Positions 44,924 through 54,300 of a DNA stretch of 64,000 nt are shown in pieces (within the stretch, counting starts at the first letter, position 1; each line of letters starts with the position of its first letter). A program made the position numbers and the translations under genes. The DNA comes from Acidimicrobiales bacterium. GTDB taxonomy: Bacteria; Actinomycetota; Acidimicrobiia; Acidimicrobiales; JAUJNH01. The notes below the pieces were generated by a model. That model saw only the letters and a program-made list of their open reading frames with translations. It was not told the origin of the DNA and ran no database searches. The stretch covers positions 1-64,000 of the forward strand of contig JAUJNH010000007.1 in NCBI GenBank assembly GCA_030448245.1. Direction: 5' to 3'.

Positions 44924-45529
44924 GTGGAGCGCCGCCTGACCCCGCGTGGGCTCGAGCGCAAGCGGCAGCTGCTCGACTTCGCGGCCCGGCGGTTCGCCGA
45001 AAGCGGGTTCCACCCCACGTCCGTGGCCGAGATCGTGCAGGGCATGGGCGTGGGCAAGGGCGTGTTCTACTGGTACTTCGACTCGAAGGAGGAGCTGCTC
45101 CTCGAGATCCTGCAGGCGGCGCAGCTGGACCTGCGGCGGGCCCAGCAGGCGGCCATCGAGGACGAGCCCGATCCGCTCGTGCGCATCGAGCGGGGCATCC
45201 GGGCGTCGCTCCACTGGCTCGACGCCAACCGCCACCTCGACACGCTCATCCAGTTCGCCCGCACCGACGAGGCTTTTGCCCCCGCCATCCGCCGGGGCGG
45301 GCGGGTGGCGGTGACCGACATCGCCCGCCACGTCCAAGAGGCCATCGACACCGGCCGCATCCCGCCTGCCGACCCGGAGGTGCTGGCCCACTGCATCCTC
45401 GGCGTCACCGACAGCCTGGCCCGGGTCCAGCTGATCCACCGGGGTCAACCGCCCGACGAGGTGGCCGACACCGCCGTCTCGTTCTGCTTCGAGGGCCTGA
45501 CCCGCGCCGGGTCGCTGAGCGCCCGCTGA
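44924..45529 (+). CDS. TetR/AcrR family transcriptional regulator
   Basis: The 201-residue protein has the TetR HTH (GFHPTSVAEIVQGMGVGKGV, then FYWYFDSKEELLLEIL). The C-terminal ligand domain is helical. It likely binds the palindrome at 44886-44903 and may also control the divergent plsC gene, which suggests a lipid-related ligand (inference). GTG 44924 is leaderless behind TACCGT. Confidence 0.88.
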   Translation: MERRLTPRGLERKRQLLDFAARRFAESGFHPTSVAEIVQGMGVGKGVFYWYFDSKEELLLEILQAAQLDLRRAQQAAIEDEPDPLVRIERGIRASLHWLDANRHLDTLIQFARTDEAFAPAIRRGGRVAVTDIARHVQEAIDTGRIPPADPEVLAHCILGVTDSLARVQLIHRGQPPDEVADTAVSFCFEGLTRAGSLSAR

Positions 45530-45538
45530 CCCGGCCGG

Positions 45539-46729
45539 TCAGGCCAGCTCGGGCAGGGCCCGGCGGACGTTCCTGGCCGCCTGGGCGATGCGCTGCTCGT
45601 TCTCGATCAGGGCGAAGCGCACGTAGCCCTCGCCGCCGAGCCCGAAGCCGACCCCCGGCGACACCGCCAGGTTGGCCTCGGTGATCAGCATCTTCGAGAA
45701 CTCCAGGCTGCCCATCTCCCGGTAGGGCTCGGGCACCGGCGCCCACACGAACATCGTGCCCTTGGGCCGCTCGATCACCCACCCGGCCCGGTCCATGGCG
45801 TCGCACAGGGCGTCGCGCCGGGACGAGTAGACCTCGTTCACCTGCTTGGGGTAGTCGTACGCCTCGTTCAGCGTGACGGTGGCCGCGATCTGGATGGGCT
45901 GGAAGGTGCCGTAGTCGAGGTAGCTCTTCAGCTTGGTGAGGGCCTGCACCACCCGGGCGTTGCCGACGAGGAAGCCGGCGCGCCACCCGGCCATCGAGAA
46001 GCTCTTGGTCAGCGTGAACAGCTCGACCGAGCAGTCCTTGGCCCCGGGCACCTGCAGGACCGACGGGGGCTGGTAGCCGTCGAAGGCGGTGTCCGAGTAG
46101 GCGAAGTCGTGGACGAGCACCACCTCGTTCTCCCGGGCGAACTCGACCAGCCTCGTCATCCAGGCCAGGTCGACGCACTGGGTGGTGGGGTTGTGGGGGA
46201 ACGAGCACACGATCACCCGGGGGCGGGGCCACTGGCTCTTGAAGGCGTCGATGCAGCCCTCGAGGAAGTCGCGTCCGCCGTCGAGGCGGACCTGCTGGAC
46301 CTCGGCGCCGGCGAAGAGCGGCGCGTAGATGTGGATCGGGTAGCTGGGGGTGGGCACCACGGCCGAGTCGCCAGGCCCGAGCAGCACCCACATGAGGTGC
46401 GACAGCCCCTCCTTCGCCCCGATGGTGGTGACCACCTCCTGGTCGGGGTCGAGCTCGACGTTGAAGCGGCGCCGGTAGTGGTCGGCCACGGCCTGGCGCA
46501 GCTTGGGGATCCCCTTCGACGAGGAGTACCGGTGATTGCGGCTGTTGCGGGCCGCCTCGGCCAGCTTCTCGACGGCGATCTCCGGCGACGGGATGTCGGG
46601 GTTCCCGAAGCCGAGGTCGATCACGTCGTGCCCGGCCCTGCGGGCGTCGACCTTCAGGTCGTTGATGATGGAGAAGACGTACGGCGGCAGCCCGGTGATG
46701 CGGCGGAACGGGTAGTCGTCGAGGGCCAC
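45539..46729 (-). CDS. Class I/II PLP-dependent aminotransferase (AlaC-like)
   Basis: The 396-residue fold-type I aminotransferase shows PFRRITGLPPYVFSIINDL at the start, GFGNPDIPSPEIAVEKLAEA, RYSSSKGIPKLRQAVADHYR, VCSFPHNPTTQCVDLAWM and the PLP-lysine block ELFTLTKSFSMAGWRAGFLV. This is the AlaC/alanine-transaminase-like subfamily. GTG 46729 is 7 nt after TAGCCT (46742-46737). It ends 10 nt from the convergent TetR gene. Confidence 0.88.
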   Translation of the reverse strand: MALDDYPFRRITGLPPYVFSIINDLKVDARRAGHDVIDLGFGNPDIPSPEIAVEKLAEAARNSRNHRYSSSKGIPKLRQAVADHYRRRFNVELDPDQEVVTTIGAKEGLSHLMWVLLGPGDSAVVPTPSYPIHIYAPLFAGAEVQQVRLDGGRDFLEGCIDAFKSQWPRPRVIVCSFPHNPTTQCVDLAWMTRLVEFARENEVVLVHDFAYSDTAFDGYQPPSVLQVPGAKDCSVELFTLTKSFSMAGWRAGFLVGNARVVQALTKLKSYLDYGTFQPIQIAATVTLNEAYDYPKQVNEVYSSRRDALCDAMDRAGWVIERPKGTMFVWAPVPEPYREMGSLEFSKMLITEANLAVSPGVGFGLGGEGYVRFALIENEQRIAQAARNVRRALPELA

Positions 46730-46785
46730 GAACGCGAGGCTACCGCCGCGCCCCTGGCCCTCCCACACGGTTCCGGCGGCGGCCC

Positions 46786-47742
46786 CTAGGCCCCCGACGT
46801 CGCGCGCCCGAGCAGGGCGGCGCCGACGGCACCCGCCCGCGAGCCCAGCAGGGCCGGCACGACGGGCACCTCGGGCCGGACCTCGGCCGCCATGATCAGC
46901 TTGGAGAAAGCCGACCGGGTGGCGTCGAGCCACAGCGCGGCGTCGTCGACGAGGCCGCCGCCGACGACGATCCGGGCAGGGTCGAGGATGTTCGTCAGGT
47001 TGGCCAGCCCCAGGGCCAGCCAGCGGGCGAACTCGTCGAGGATGGCCCGGGCACCCAGGTCACCCTCCTGGGCCGCGTCGGTGACGTGCTCGCCCCGCAC
47101 GTCCTCGCAGTCCCCGCCGGCCCGGGCCACCACGCCGGGCGCCAGGCCGGCCGCCGCCGCCTCACGGGCCAGGCGGCCGAGCCCCGCCCCGGACGCGAAG
47201 CGCTCCCAGCAGCCCCGCTGGCCGCACGGGCACGGTGGGCCGTGGGTGTCGACGACCATGTGGCCGATCTCGCCGGCGTAGCCGTGCGCCCCCCGGGCCA
47301 GCCGGCCGCCCACCACCAGCCCCCCGCCGATGCCCGTGCCGAGGGCGACGAGCAGGGCGTCGCCCGTGCCGGTGGCCGCTCCCGCGGCCCACTCGCCGTA
47401 GGCCGCGCAGGTCACGTCGTTGTCGACCTGGACGGCGACGCCGAGCCGGGCCGCCAGCCCCGCCCCGATCTCGAGGCCGTCGGCCCGCCGGAGGTTCGGG
47501 GCGAACCGCAGCACGCCGCCGGCGTCGACCAGACCCGGGGCGCCGACGCCGACCGACCCGATGCCTGGTGCCCGGGCGGCGACGCCGACGTCGGTGGCCA
47601 CGGCGGCCATCGTGTCGAGGAGCGCCTCGCCGCCCTCCACCGGGGTCGGCACCCGATGCTCGGCCAGGATCGTGCCGTCACGGCCGACGGCCAGACCCAG
47701 GCACTTCGTGCCGCCGAGGTCCAGCCCGATGGCCACGCTCAC
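46786..47742 (-). CDS. ROK family glucokinase
   Basis: The 318-residue sugar kinase has the ROK ATP motif IGLDLGGTKCLGLAVG, the substrate site VQVDNDVTCAAYGEW, and the zinc motif CPCGQRGCWERFASG followed by an ATP-site region (RIVVGGGLVDDAALWLDA). It most likely phosphorylates glucose. GTG 47742 is 7 nt after TACGTT (47755-47750). The aminotransferase follows 56 nt downstream with its own promoter. Confidence 0.9.
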   Translation of the reverse strand: MSVAIGLDLGGTKCLGLAVGRDGTILAEHRVPTPVEGGEALLDTMAAVATDVGVAARAPGIGSVGVGAPGLVDAGGVLRFAPNLRRADGLEIGAGLAARLGVAVQVDNDVTCAAYGEWAAGAATGTGDALLVALGTGIGGGLVVGGRLARGAHGYAGEIGHMVVDTHGPPCPCGQRGCWERFASGAGLGRLAREAAAAGLAPGVVARAGGDCEDVRGEHVTDAAQEGDLGARAILDEFARWLALGLANLTNILDPARIVVGGGLVDDAALWLDATRSAFSKLIMAAEVRPEVPVVPALLGSRAGAVGAALLGRATSGA

Positions 47743-47835
47743 GGCGGGCAACGTACCCGGGCTCGCCTGCCCGGCACCGCGGGCGCCGGCCGCGTGGCCG
47801 TGCCGCTCCCCCGGGTCAACCGGGCCGGGCGGGCC

Positions 47836-48276
47836 TCAGGCGCTCTCGGCCCGCAGCTTCAGCTCTCGCAGGGCGGCGTGCATGATGCGCCCCTCGGTGC
47901 GGCGCTTCACGAAGCCGGGCAGCGGCAGCCGCAGCTCGGCCACGAGGTGGTAGGTGACCTCGGTGTCATCGTCGTCGAGCCCGTCGAACTGGTACCAGCC
48001 GTCCAGGACCCGGGTGAGGTCGCCCTCCTCGAGCTTCCACGAGAGCGTGCTCGGGGCGCCGCTGTGGTCGTAGAGGAGCGTGTAGGTGGTGCTGCGCCCA
48101 AAGGCCGCGGCCCGGAAGCGCACGCGCTCGGCTCGGCCCTCGGCGTCGCGGGCCAGGACCTCGACCTCCTTGATGTCGGTGGCCCACTCGGGGTAGCGCT
48201 CGACGTCGAGCGCGACCTGTCGGCAGCAGTCGGGGCTGGCCCGCACGATCATCCGCTCCGTCACCTGCTCCAGCAC
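47836..48276 (-). CDS. SRPBCC/START-like (polyketide cyclase) family protein
   Basis: The 146-residue SRPBCC fold reads VTERMIVRASPDCCRQVALD, then VERYPEWATDIKEVEVLARD, and ends YHLVAELRLPLPGFVKRRTE. Such proteins bind hydrophobic ligands; in mycobacteria several are secreted or lipid-associated. GTG 48276 follows AGGGAGG and begins 10 nt after the upstream membrane gene. It is last in the GT4 cluster. Confidence 0.85.
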   Translation of the reverse strand: MLEQVTERMIVRASPDCCRQVALDVERYPEWATDIKEVEVLARDAEGRAERVRFRAAAFGRSTTYTLLYDHSGAPSTLSWKLEEGDLTRVLDGWYQFDGLDDDDTEVTYHLVAELRLPLPGFVKRRTEGRIMHAALRELKLRAESA

Positions 48277-48286
48277 GTGTGCCTCC

Positions 48287-48514
48287 CTACCGCCGCATCG
48301 GGCTGTTCCGGCGCACGACGCCGTAGTAGTACCCGAGGACGATGCCATAGCCGACGCCGACGGCGCACAGGGGGACGGCCAGCGCCAGCCACCCGAGCCA
48401 GCCGACCCGGTCTGCTGCGCCGCCCTCGAACTCGCTCGGGTCGCGGTTGTCGCAGTCCAGGAACGAGAGCACGCCGGGGAAGGTGAGGCCCAGGGCGAGC
48501 ACGATCCACTGCAT
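48287..48514 (-). CDS. Small membrane protein
   Basis: The 75-residue protein has two hydrophobic helices (MQWIVLALGLTFPGVLSFLD, LGWLALAVPLCAVGVGYGIV) and a basic C-terminus. No family is recognised. ATG 48514 lies 10 nt after TAGGGT on the minus strand. It sits in a GT4-membrane-membrane-SRPBCC order. Confidence 0.55.
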   Translation of the reverse strand: MQWIVLALGLTFPGVLSFLDCDNRDPSEFEGGAADRVGWLGWLALAVPLCAVGVGYGIVLGYYYGVVRRNSPMRR

Positions 48515-48527
48515 CGGAGCGTCGACC

Positions 48528-48992
48528 CTAGGCGCGCCCAGGTCGGGCGGGGAAGGCTCCGTAGGTGGCGTTCCACAGCACGGCGAAGCCGTAGGACCAC
48601 ATCGGGGCCAGCACCCCGAAGGCCAGGGACGTGTAGGGGCGGGCCGAGGCGGTGGCCAGCCCCACCGCGGCCTGGGCGGCCACCGCGCCCCACAGCCACC
48701 GCCGCGTGCGCCGGGGGGCCGAGCCGATGAGGAGGAACAGGGTGGCCACGTCGACCAGCTCCGTGCGGCTGCGGGCGACCGCCCGGACAAAGGCGGCGGC
48801 GGCGGCGGCCAGACCGCCCAGCAGGAGCAGCGTGCACACGACCACGTGCGGCCCCCGCCCGGCCCGGCTGGCCACCGCGACGGCGGCCGCCAGGACCTGG
48901 GCCCCGAGACCGGCCCAGGCGGCCTGCACCGCCCAGCGCCCGGTGCCCTCGGGCGCCGGCTCGACCCGAGGGCCGCGGGCCTCTTCGGTCAC
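48528..48992 (-). CDS. Four-helix membrane protein
   Basis: The 154-residue protein has about four helices (AAWAGLGAQVLAAAVAVASR, VVVCTLLLLGGLAAAAAAFV, LWGAVAAQAAVGLATASARP, LAFGVLAPMWSYGFAVLW) and no known domain. The GTG at 48992 overlaps the upstream GT4 stop (GTGA, 48989-48992), so it is coupled to the mannosyltransferase. Confidence 0.6.
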   Translation of the reverse strand: MTEEARGPRVEPAPEGTGRWAVQAAWAGLGAQVLAAAVAVASRAGRGPHVVVCTLLLLGGLAAAAAAFVRAVARSRTELVDVATLFLLIGSAPRRTRRWLWGAVAAQAAVGLATASARPYTSLAFGVLAPMWSYGFAVLWNATYGAFPARPGRA

Positions 48993-50167
48993 CGCTTGGC
49001 CCCGGCTCGCTCCTCGGCGCTGAGCAGGGCGGCGTCGAGTCGGGCGGCCAGCTGGTCGTAGGACAGGTGCCGTTCGGCCCGCTGGCGCGCCGCGTGTCCC
49101 AGCCGGCGGGCGAAGGCCGGGTCGGCCAGCAGGGGGAGCAGCGTGGCGGCCACGGCAGCCGCATCACCGGGACGGTCGCACACGAGCCCGGTCACGCCGT
49201 CGAGCACGGCCTCGTCGGAACCGCCGCTGCGGCCGGCCAGCACGGGAACCCCGCAGGCGGCAGCCTCGAGGAAGACGATGCCGAAGCCCTCCTGCTCGAG
49301 GCCGAGCCACCGGTCCCGGCAGCACATGGCAAAGGCGTCGGCGCAGCCGATCAGCGGGGGGAGCTGGTCGTCGGGGACCTTGCCGAGGAAGCGCACGGGG
49401 GCGCCGGCCCGGCGGGCCTCCCGCTCGAGGCGGGGCCGGTCGCGCCCGTCCCCAGCCACCGCCAGCACGAGGCCCGGCAGCCGCCCGACCAGTGAGGCCA
49501 CGGCCCGCAGCAGGATGTCGAAGCCCTTGCGGGGGACGAGGCGGCTCACGCCGACGACCAGGGGGGCGTCCTGAGGCAGGCCGAGCCGGTGGCGGGCCTC
49601 CTTGCGCTCGGGCGCGGCCAGGGGCCGGAAGCGGTCGATGTCCACCCCGGGCGTCACCGTCACGACGGGCGGGAGCCAGGCGGTGCCCCCCACGCTGCGG
49701 GCGGCCTGAGCGGTCGGGTACCCGCCCCCACAGACCAGGAGGCTGGCCCCCCGCACCACCCGGGCCAGCAGGAGGTTGACGCCCGGGAGCGAGGCCGGCA
49801 CCGTCACCTCGGCCCCGTGCAGCACCAGGGCGTACGGCAGCACCGGCCCCCCCGCCCTGGAGCCGCGGGCCAGGCTGGGCCCGACCCAGCCGAGCGGGAG
49901 GGCCGGGTCGAGCACCACCAGCGTGGCCCCGTCGGCGGCCGCCTGGCGGCGGATGCGGGAGGCGAGGAGCGGGTGGGGCAGCAGGACGGGCTCCCGACTG
50001 CGGGTCACCGGCAGCGGGGCGGCCAGGTCAAAGGCGGCCGCGCCCGGGTGGGGCGTGGTGAGGACCGATGCCCGTCCGGCGGGCAGCCTCCGCCACAGCT
50101 CCCACAGGTAGCTCTGGATGCCACCGACCTTCGGCGGGAAGTCGTTCGTCACGAGGAGGGAGCCCAC
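48989..50167 (-). CDS. GT4 family glycosyltransferase, PimB-like
   Basis: The ~392-residue GT-B enzyme begins LLVTNDFPPKVGGIQSYLWE, the acceptor loop typical of PimB and PimC mannosyltransferases. The donor side has VVGVSRLVPRKGFDILLRAV and EEGFGIVFLEAAACGVPVLA-like ExxxxxE spacing (seen as EQEGFGIVFLEAAACGVPVL). It probably adds mannose to a phosphatidylinositol lipid, but donor and acceptor are inferred. GTG 50167 lies 10 nt after TACGGT (50183-50178). It begins a GT4-membrane-SRPBCC cluster. Confidence 0.85.
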   Translation of the reverse strand: MGSLLVTNDFPPKVGGIQSYLWELWRRLPAGRASVLTTPHPGAAAFDLAAPLPVTRSREPVLLPHPLLASRIRRQAAADGATLVVLDPALPLGWVGPSLARGSRAGGPVLPYALVLHGAEVTVPASLPGVNLLLARVVRGASLLVCGGGYPTAQAARSVGGTAWLPPVVTVTPGVDIDRFRPLAAPERKEARHRLGLPQDAPLVVGVSRLVPRKGFDILLRAVASLVGRLPGLVLAVAGDGRDRPRLEREARRAGAPVRFLGKVPDDQLPPLIGCADAFAMCCRDRWLGLEQEGFGIVFLEAAACGVPVLAGRSGGSDEAVLDGVTGLVCDRPGDAAAVAATLLPLLADPAFARRLGHAARQRAERHLSYDQLAARLDAALLSAEERAGAKR

Positions 50168-50320
50168 GGCGCCAGACACCGTAGGTTCGGCCGCCGCCTG
50201 CCGATGATTGCCTCGACCGAAAAGCACGAGAGCGTGTGGCTCCGGCTGTGAGAGCGGGTAGGGCACAGTCCGGGGTGGCGTGAGAGGCTGTCGACCGCCG
50301 GCAGCGTGGGGAGGAGACCG

Positions 50321-50983
50321 ATGGCGAGGCGTGCACAGCAGGGGGCCGTGGCCCGATGCCCCTGGTGCTCGGAGTCGCTCTCGCAGCTGGCCGTCGAGTG
50401 CCCGGAGTGCCGCTTCCCGCTCACGATGGCCGCCGCCGACGGCGGGTACGTGGCGGAGCCCAGCGGCACGACCTCGACGGCGACCCCGGGGCGGGCTTCT
50501 CGCGCCTCGCGGCCAGGTCTTTCCCACGAGTCCGAGCTGGCCAGGGCCCACGGCACCCGAGCCCACCGGATCCGCCTCGGCGCCCTGCTCCTCGGCGTGA
50601 TGGCGCTCCTCCTGCTCCTGTCGGGCGTCGGCGCCATCGTCTCGACGTCCTCCCCCGACGCCCGCAGCGACCGGGAGGCCACGTCCAGCCTGTTCACGGC
50701 CCTGCGCCGGGCCACCGTCGAGCCCGGCTACCGCCAAGAGGTGGCCATCGCCACCCTCCCGGCCAGCCAGCCGTCCGACCGGCCCGCACGGGTGAGCGCG
50801 GACCAGGCCGGCGGCTACTGGTTCGCCACGGCCCACTCGAGCAGCGGCCGGTGCTACGTGCTGGTGGGCCGGGTGGCCGACGGCAAGCTGGTCAGGACCT
50901 CCAACCTCTCCGAGGACGAGCCGTGCACCGCCGCCCGCGCCCGCTCCTCCCTCGACAAGCTCGCCAACAGCGACGGCCCCTGA
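50321..50983 (+). CDS. Zinc-ribbon membrane-anchored protein of unknown function
   Basis: The 220-residue protein starts with a zinc ribbon CPWCSESLSQLAVECPECRF. A linker rich in Ser/Thr/Pro follows, then one membrane helix (LGALLLGVMALLLLLSGVGA) and an exported C-terminal domain GGYWFATAHSSSGRCYVLVG with a likely disulfide to EPCTAARAR. The layout looks like a cytoplasmic zinc sensor with an extracellular globular part. ATG 50321 follows GGGGAGGAG. It is divergent from GT4. Confidence 0.65.
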   Translation: MARRAQQGAVARCPWCSESLSQLAVECPECRFPLTMAAADGGYVAEPSGTTSTATPGRASRASRPGLSHESELARAHGTRAHRIRLGALLLGVMALLLLLSGVGAIVSTSSPDARSDREATSSLFTALRRATVEPGYRQEVAIATLPASQPSDRPARVSADQAGGYWFATAHSSSGRCYVLVGRVADGKLVRTSNLSEDEPCTAARARSSLDKLANSDGP

Positions 50984-51012
50984 CGCCCTCGCCACCACCC
51001 ACTGGAGGTCCG

Positions 51013-51300
51013 ATGAAGTTCCTCGTCATCTGGAAGCTGGAGATCACCCGGCTGTCCACGGACATGGTCAAGACCGTGATGCAGGTCGCCGACCACGCCA
51101 AGCCCCTCGAGGAGCAGGGCAAGATCATCGGCCGCTACCACATCGTCGGATCGCACGGTGGGGCGTGGATCTACGACGTCGACTCCAACGACGAGCTCGA
51201 GATGCTCCTGGCCCGCTCGCCCGTCTACAACTTCGCCAGCTACCAGGTGCTCCCGCTCGCCGACATGAGCTCGCTGCCGGTGGCGCCGCCGCCCTCCTAG
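51013..51300 (+). CDS. Muconolactone isomerase-like small protein
   Basis: The 95-residue single-domain protein reads MKFLVIWKLEITRLSTDMVK and GAWIYDVDSNDELEMLLARS, a ferredoxin-like fold near the muconolactone delta-isomerase family. Such proteins are often stand-alone and of unknown role. ATG 51013 follows TGGAGG. Its TAG at 51298-51300 shares the CTAG with the convergent Kgd stop (51297-51299). Confidence 0.8.
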   Translation: MKFLVIWKLEITRLSTDMVKTVMQVADHAKPLEEQGKIIGRYHIVGSHGGAWIYDVDSNDELEMLLARSPVYNFASYQVLPLADMSSLPVAPPPS

Positions 51301-54300
51301 CCGGCGACGGTCAGGGCCCGGTCGAGCAGGTCGGCGCGCTCGAGGTCCGAGACGTCCTTGGATCCGGCGGCGGGGCTGCCCGACTCGAAGCGTGAGACGT
51401 GGGTCAGCTTCACGTCGTTCCTGAAGCTGCGATGCAGGCGGCCGTGCAGGAAGTTCCAGGCCCCCATGTTCTCGGGCTCCTCTTGGAGCCAGCAGAGCGA
51501 CGTGCAGCCGGGGTAGCCGGCCACCGCTTCGACGACGGGGCCCTCAGGGAAGGGGTAGAGCTGCTCGAGCCGGACCACGGCCACGTCCTCGACGCCCCGC
51601 TTGGCCTTCTCGTTCAGCGCCTCGAGGGCGACCTTGCCGGTGGCCAAGACCACCCGGCGGACCGCCGACCGGTCCGTCACCGCCGGGTCGTCGATGACCT
51701 CGCAGAAGCCGCCGTCGGTGAGATCCTCGACCAGGCTGTGCGCCTCCTTGGCCCGCAGGAAGGCCTTCGGCGTGAACAGCACCAGCGGCTTGGGGAAGTC
51801 GCGCACGACCTGCCGGCGCAGGAGGTGGAACAGCTGCCCGGCGGTGGTGACGTTGGCCACCTGCATGTTCGCCTCGGCGCACAGGGTGAGGAACCGCTCG
51901 ACCCGGCCCGACGAGTGCTCCGGGCCCTGGCCCTCGTAGCCGTGGGGCAGCAGCAGGGTCAGGCCGCACGTCTGGTCCCACTTGTCCTCGGCGGCGGCCA
52001 GGAACTGGTCGATGATGACCTGGGCGCCGTTGACGAAGTCGCCGAACTGCGCCTCCCAGGCCACGAACGCGTTGCGGTGGACGGTCGCGTAGCCGTACTC
52101 GAAGCCGAGGGCGGCGTACTCGCTGAGCAGCGAGTCGTAGACGAAGAAGCGGCCCTGGTCGGCGGCGATGTGGTCGAGCGGCTTGTGCTCGGCGCCGGTG
52201 GCGTAGTCGACCAGCACGGCGTTGCGGTGGCTGAAGGTGCCCCGCCGGGTGTCCTGGCCCGCCACCCGCACGTCGTGGCCCTCGAGGAGCATCGTGCCGT
52301 AGGCGAGGGCCTCCCCGAGGGCCCAGTCGACCTGGCCCTGCTCCCACAGCTGGCGGCGCTGCTCGAGCACCTTGACCAGCTTCGGGTGGACCGTGAACCC
52401 GTCGGGCTGTGAGAACAGGGCCGACACCACCTTGTCGAGGGTCCCCTCGTCGACCGCGGTCTTGGCCGGCGGCAGCAGCGGCGCCGGCGCCGGCGGCGGC
52501 GGCAGCTTGCTGAGCTTGGGCGGTGCCGCCTTGCGGGTTTCCTCCAACGCCCCCTGCAGCCGCGACGAGAAGTCGTTCAGCGCCGCCTCGGCCTCGTCGA
52601 CGGTGATGTCGCCCCGGCGGACCAGGGACTCGACGTACAGCTTGCGCACCGAGCGGCGGTGCTTGATCCGCTCGTACATCAGGGGCTGGGTGAGGCTGGG
52701 GTCGTCGGTCTCGTTGTGCCCGAACCGGCGGTAGCACACCATCTCGATCACGACGTCCTTGGAGAACGCCTGTCGGTAGGCGAGGGCCAGCCGGCCCGCC
52801 CGGGCGCAGGCCTCGGGGTCGTCGCCGTTCACGTGGAAGATCGGCGCCTGGACCATCTTCGCCACGTCGGTCGAGTACTGCGAGGAGCGGGCGGCTTCGG
52901 GGCCGGTGGTGAAGCCGAGCTGGTTGTTGATGACCAGGTGGACGGTGCCGCCCACGCCGTAGCCCGGCAGCTGGCTCATGTTCAGCGTCTCGGCCACCAC
53001 CCCCTGGCCGGCAAAGGCGGCGTCGCCGTGGATCAGCACGGGCAGCACCGGGTAGCGCACGGCCTCGTCGCGTATGTCCTGTCGGGCCCGGGCCATGCCC
53101 ACAACCACCGGGTCGACCGCCTCGAGGTGGCTCGGGTTCGAGGCGAGGGTCACGTCGAGCGGCGTGCCCGACAGGCCGGTGTAGGTGCCGTGGAAGCCCT
53201 TGTGGTACTTCACGTCGCCCGAGCCCTGGGTGGTGTCGGGGTCGAGGTTGCCCTCGAACTGGTCGAACAGCTCGCCGTAGGGCTGGCCGACGATGTTCAC
53301 CAGCACGTTGAGGCGCCCGCGGTGGGCCATGCCGAGAACGGCCTCCGTCATCCCGCTGGTTGCGGCGCCATCGAGCACGGCGTCGAGGATGACGATGGCC
53401 GACTCGGCGCCCTCGATGCCGAACCGCTTGGCTCCCCTGTACTTGGTGTCGAGGAACTTCTCGAGCGCCTCAGCCGCGTTCAGCCGGTCGAGGATGTGGC
53501 GCTGCTCCTCCGGGCTGGTGGTCCAGGCCCGCCCCTCGACCTGCTCCTGGACCCAGCGCTGCTCGGCCGGCTCCTGGATGTGCAGGTACTCGATGCCGAC
53601 GGTGCGGCAGTACGCGTCGCGCAGGATGCCCAGGATCTCGCCGAGCGTCAGCCGCTGCGTGCCGGCCAGGCCGTCGGTGAGGAACTCGCGGTCGAGGTCC
53701 CACAGGGTCAGGCCGTAGGTGGCAGGGTCGAGCTCGGCGTGCAGCTGCGGCGCCGTGAGGTCGAGCGGGTCGAGGTCGGCGATCAGGTGGCCCCGGAGCC
53801 GGTAGTTGAACACCAGGTTCTGCACGTGGATCTGCTTGTGCAGGCGGGCCGTCTCGGAGTCGACCGGGTTGACGTCGCGACTCCACCGCACCGGCACGTA
53901 GGGCACGCCGAGGCTCTCGAAGACCCGGTCGTAGAAGCCGTCCTCGCCCATGAGGTAGTGCTCGACGGTGGCCAGGAACTGCCCCGACTCGGCCCCCTGG
54001 ATGATGCGGTGGTCATAGGTGGAGGTGAGCACCACCTCCTTCGACAGGCCCAGCTCGGCCAGCGCCCGCTCGTCGGCCGCCTTGAACGCCGCCGGGTAGT
54101 CGATCCGGCCGACGCCGATGATGCAGCCCTGGCCGGGCATGAGGCGGGGCACCGAGTGGGCCGTGCCGATGGTGCCGGGGTTGGTGAGGGTGACCGTGAC
54201 GCCGCTGAAGTCGTCGGGGGTGATCTTGCCGGTGCGGACCTTGCGGATCAGCTCCTCGTAGGCCAGCCAGAACCCCCGGAAGTCGAGCGTCTCGGCCTCC

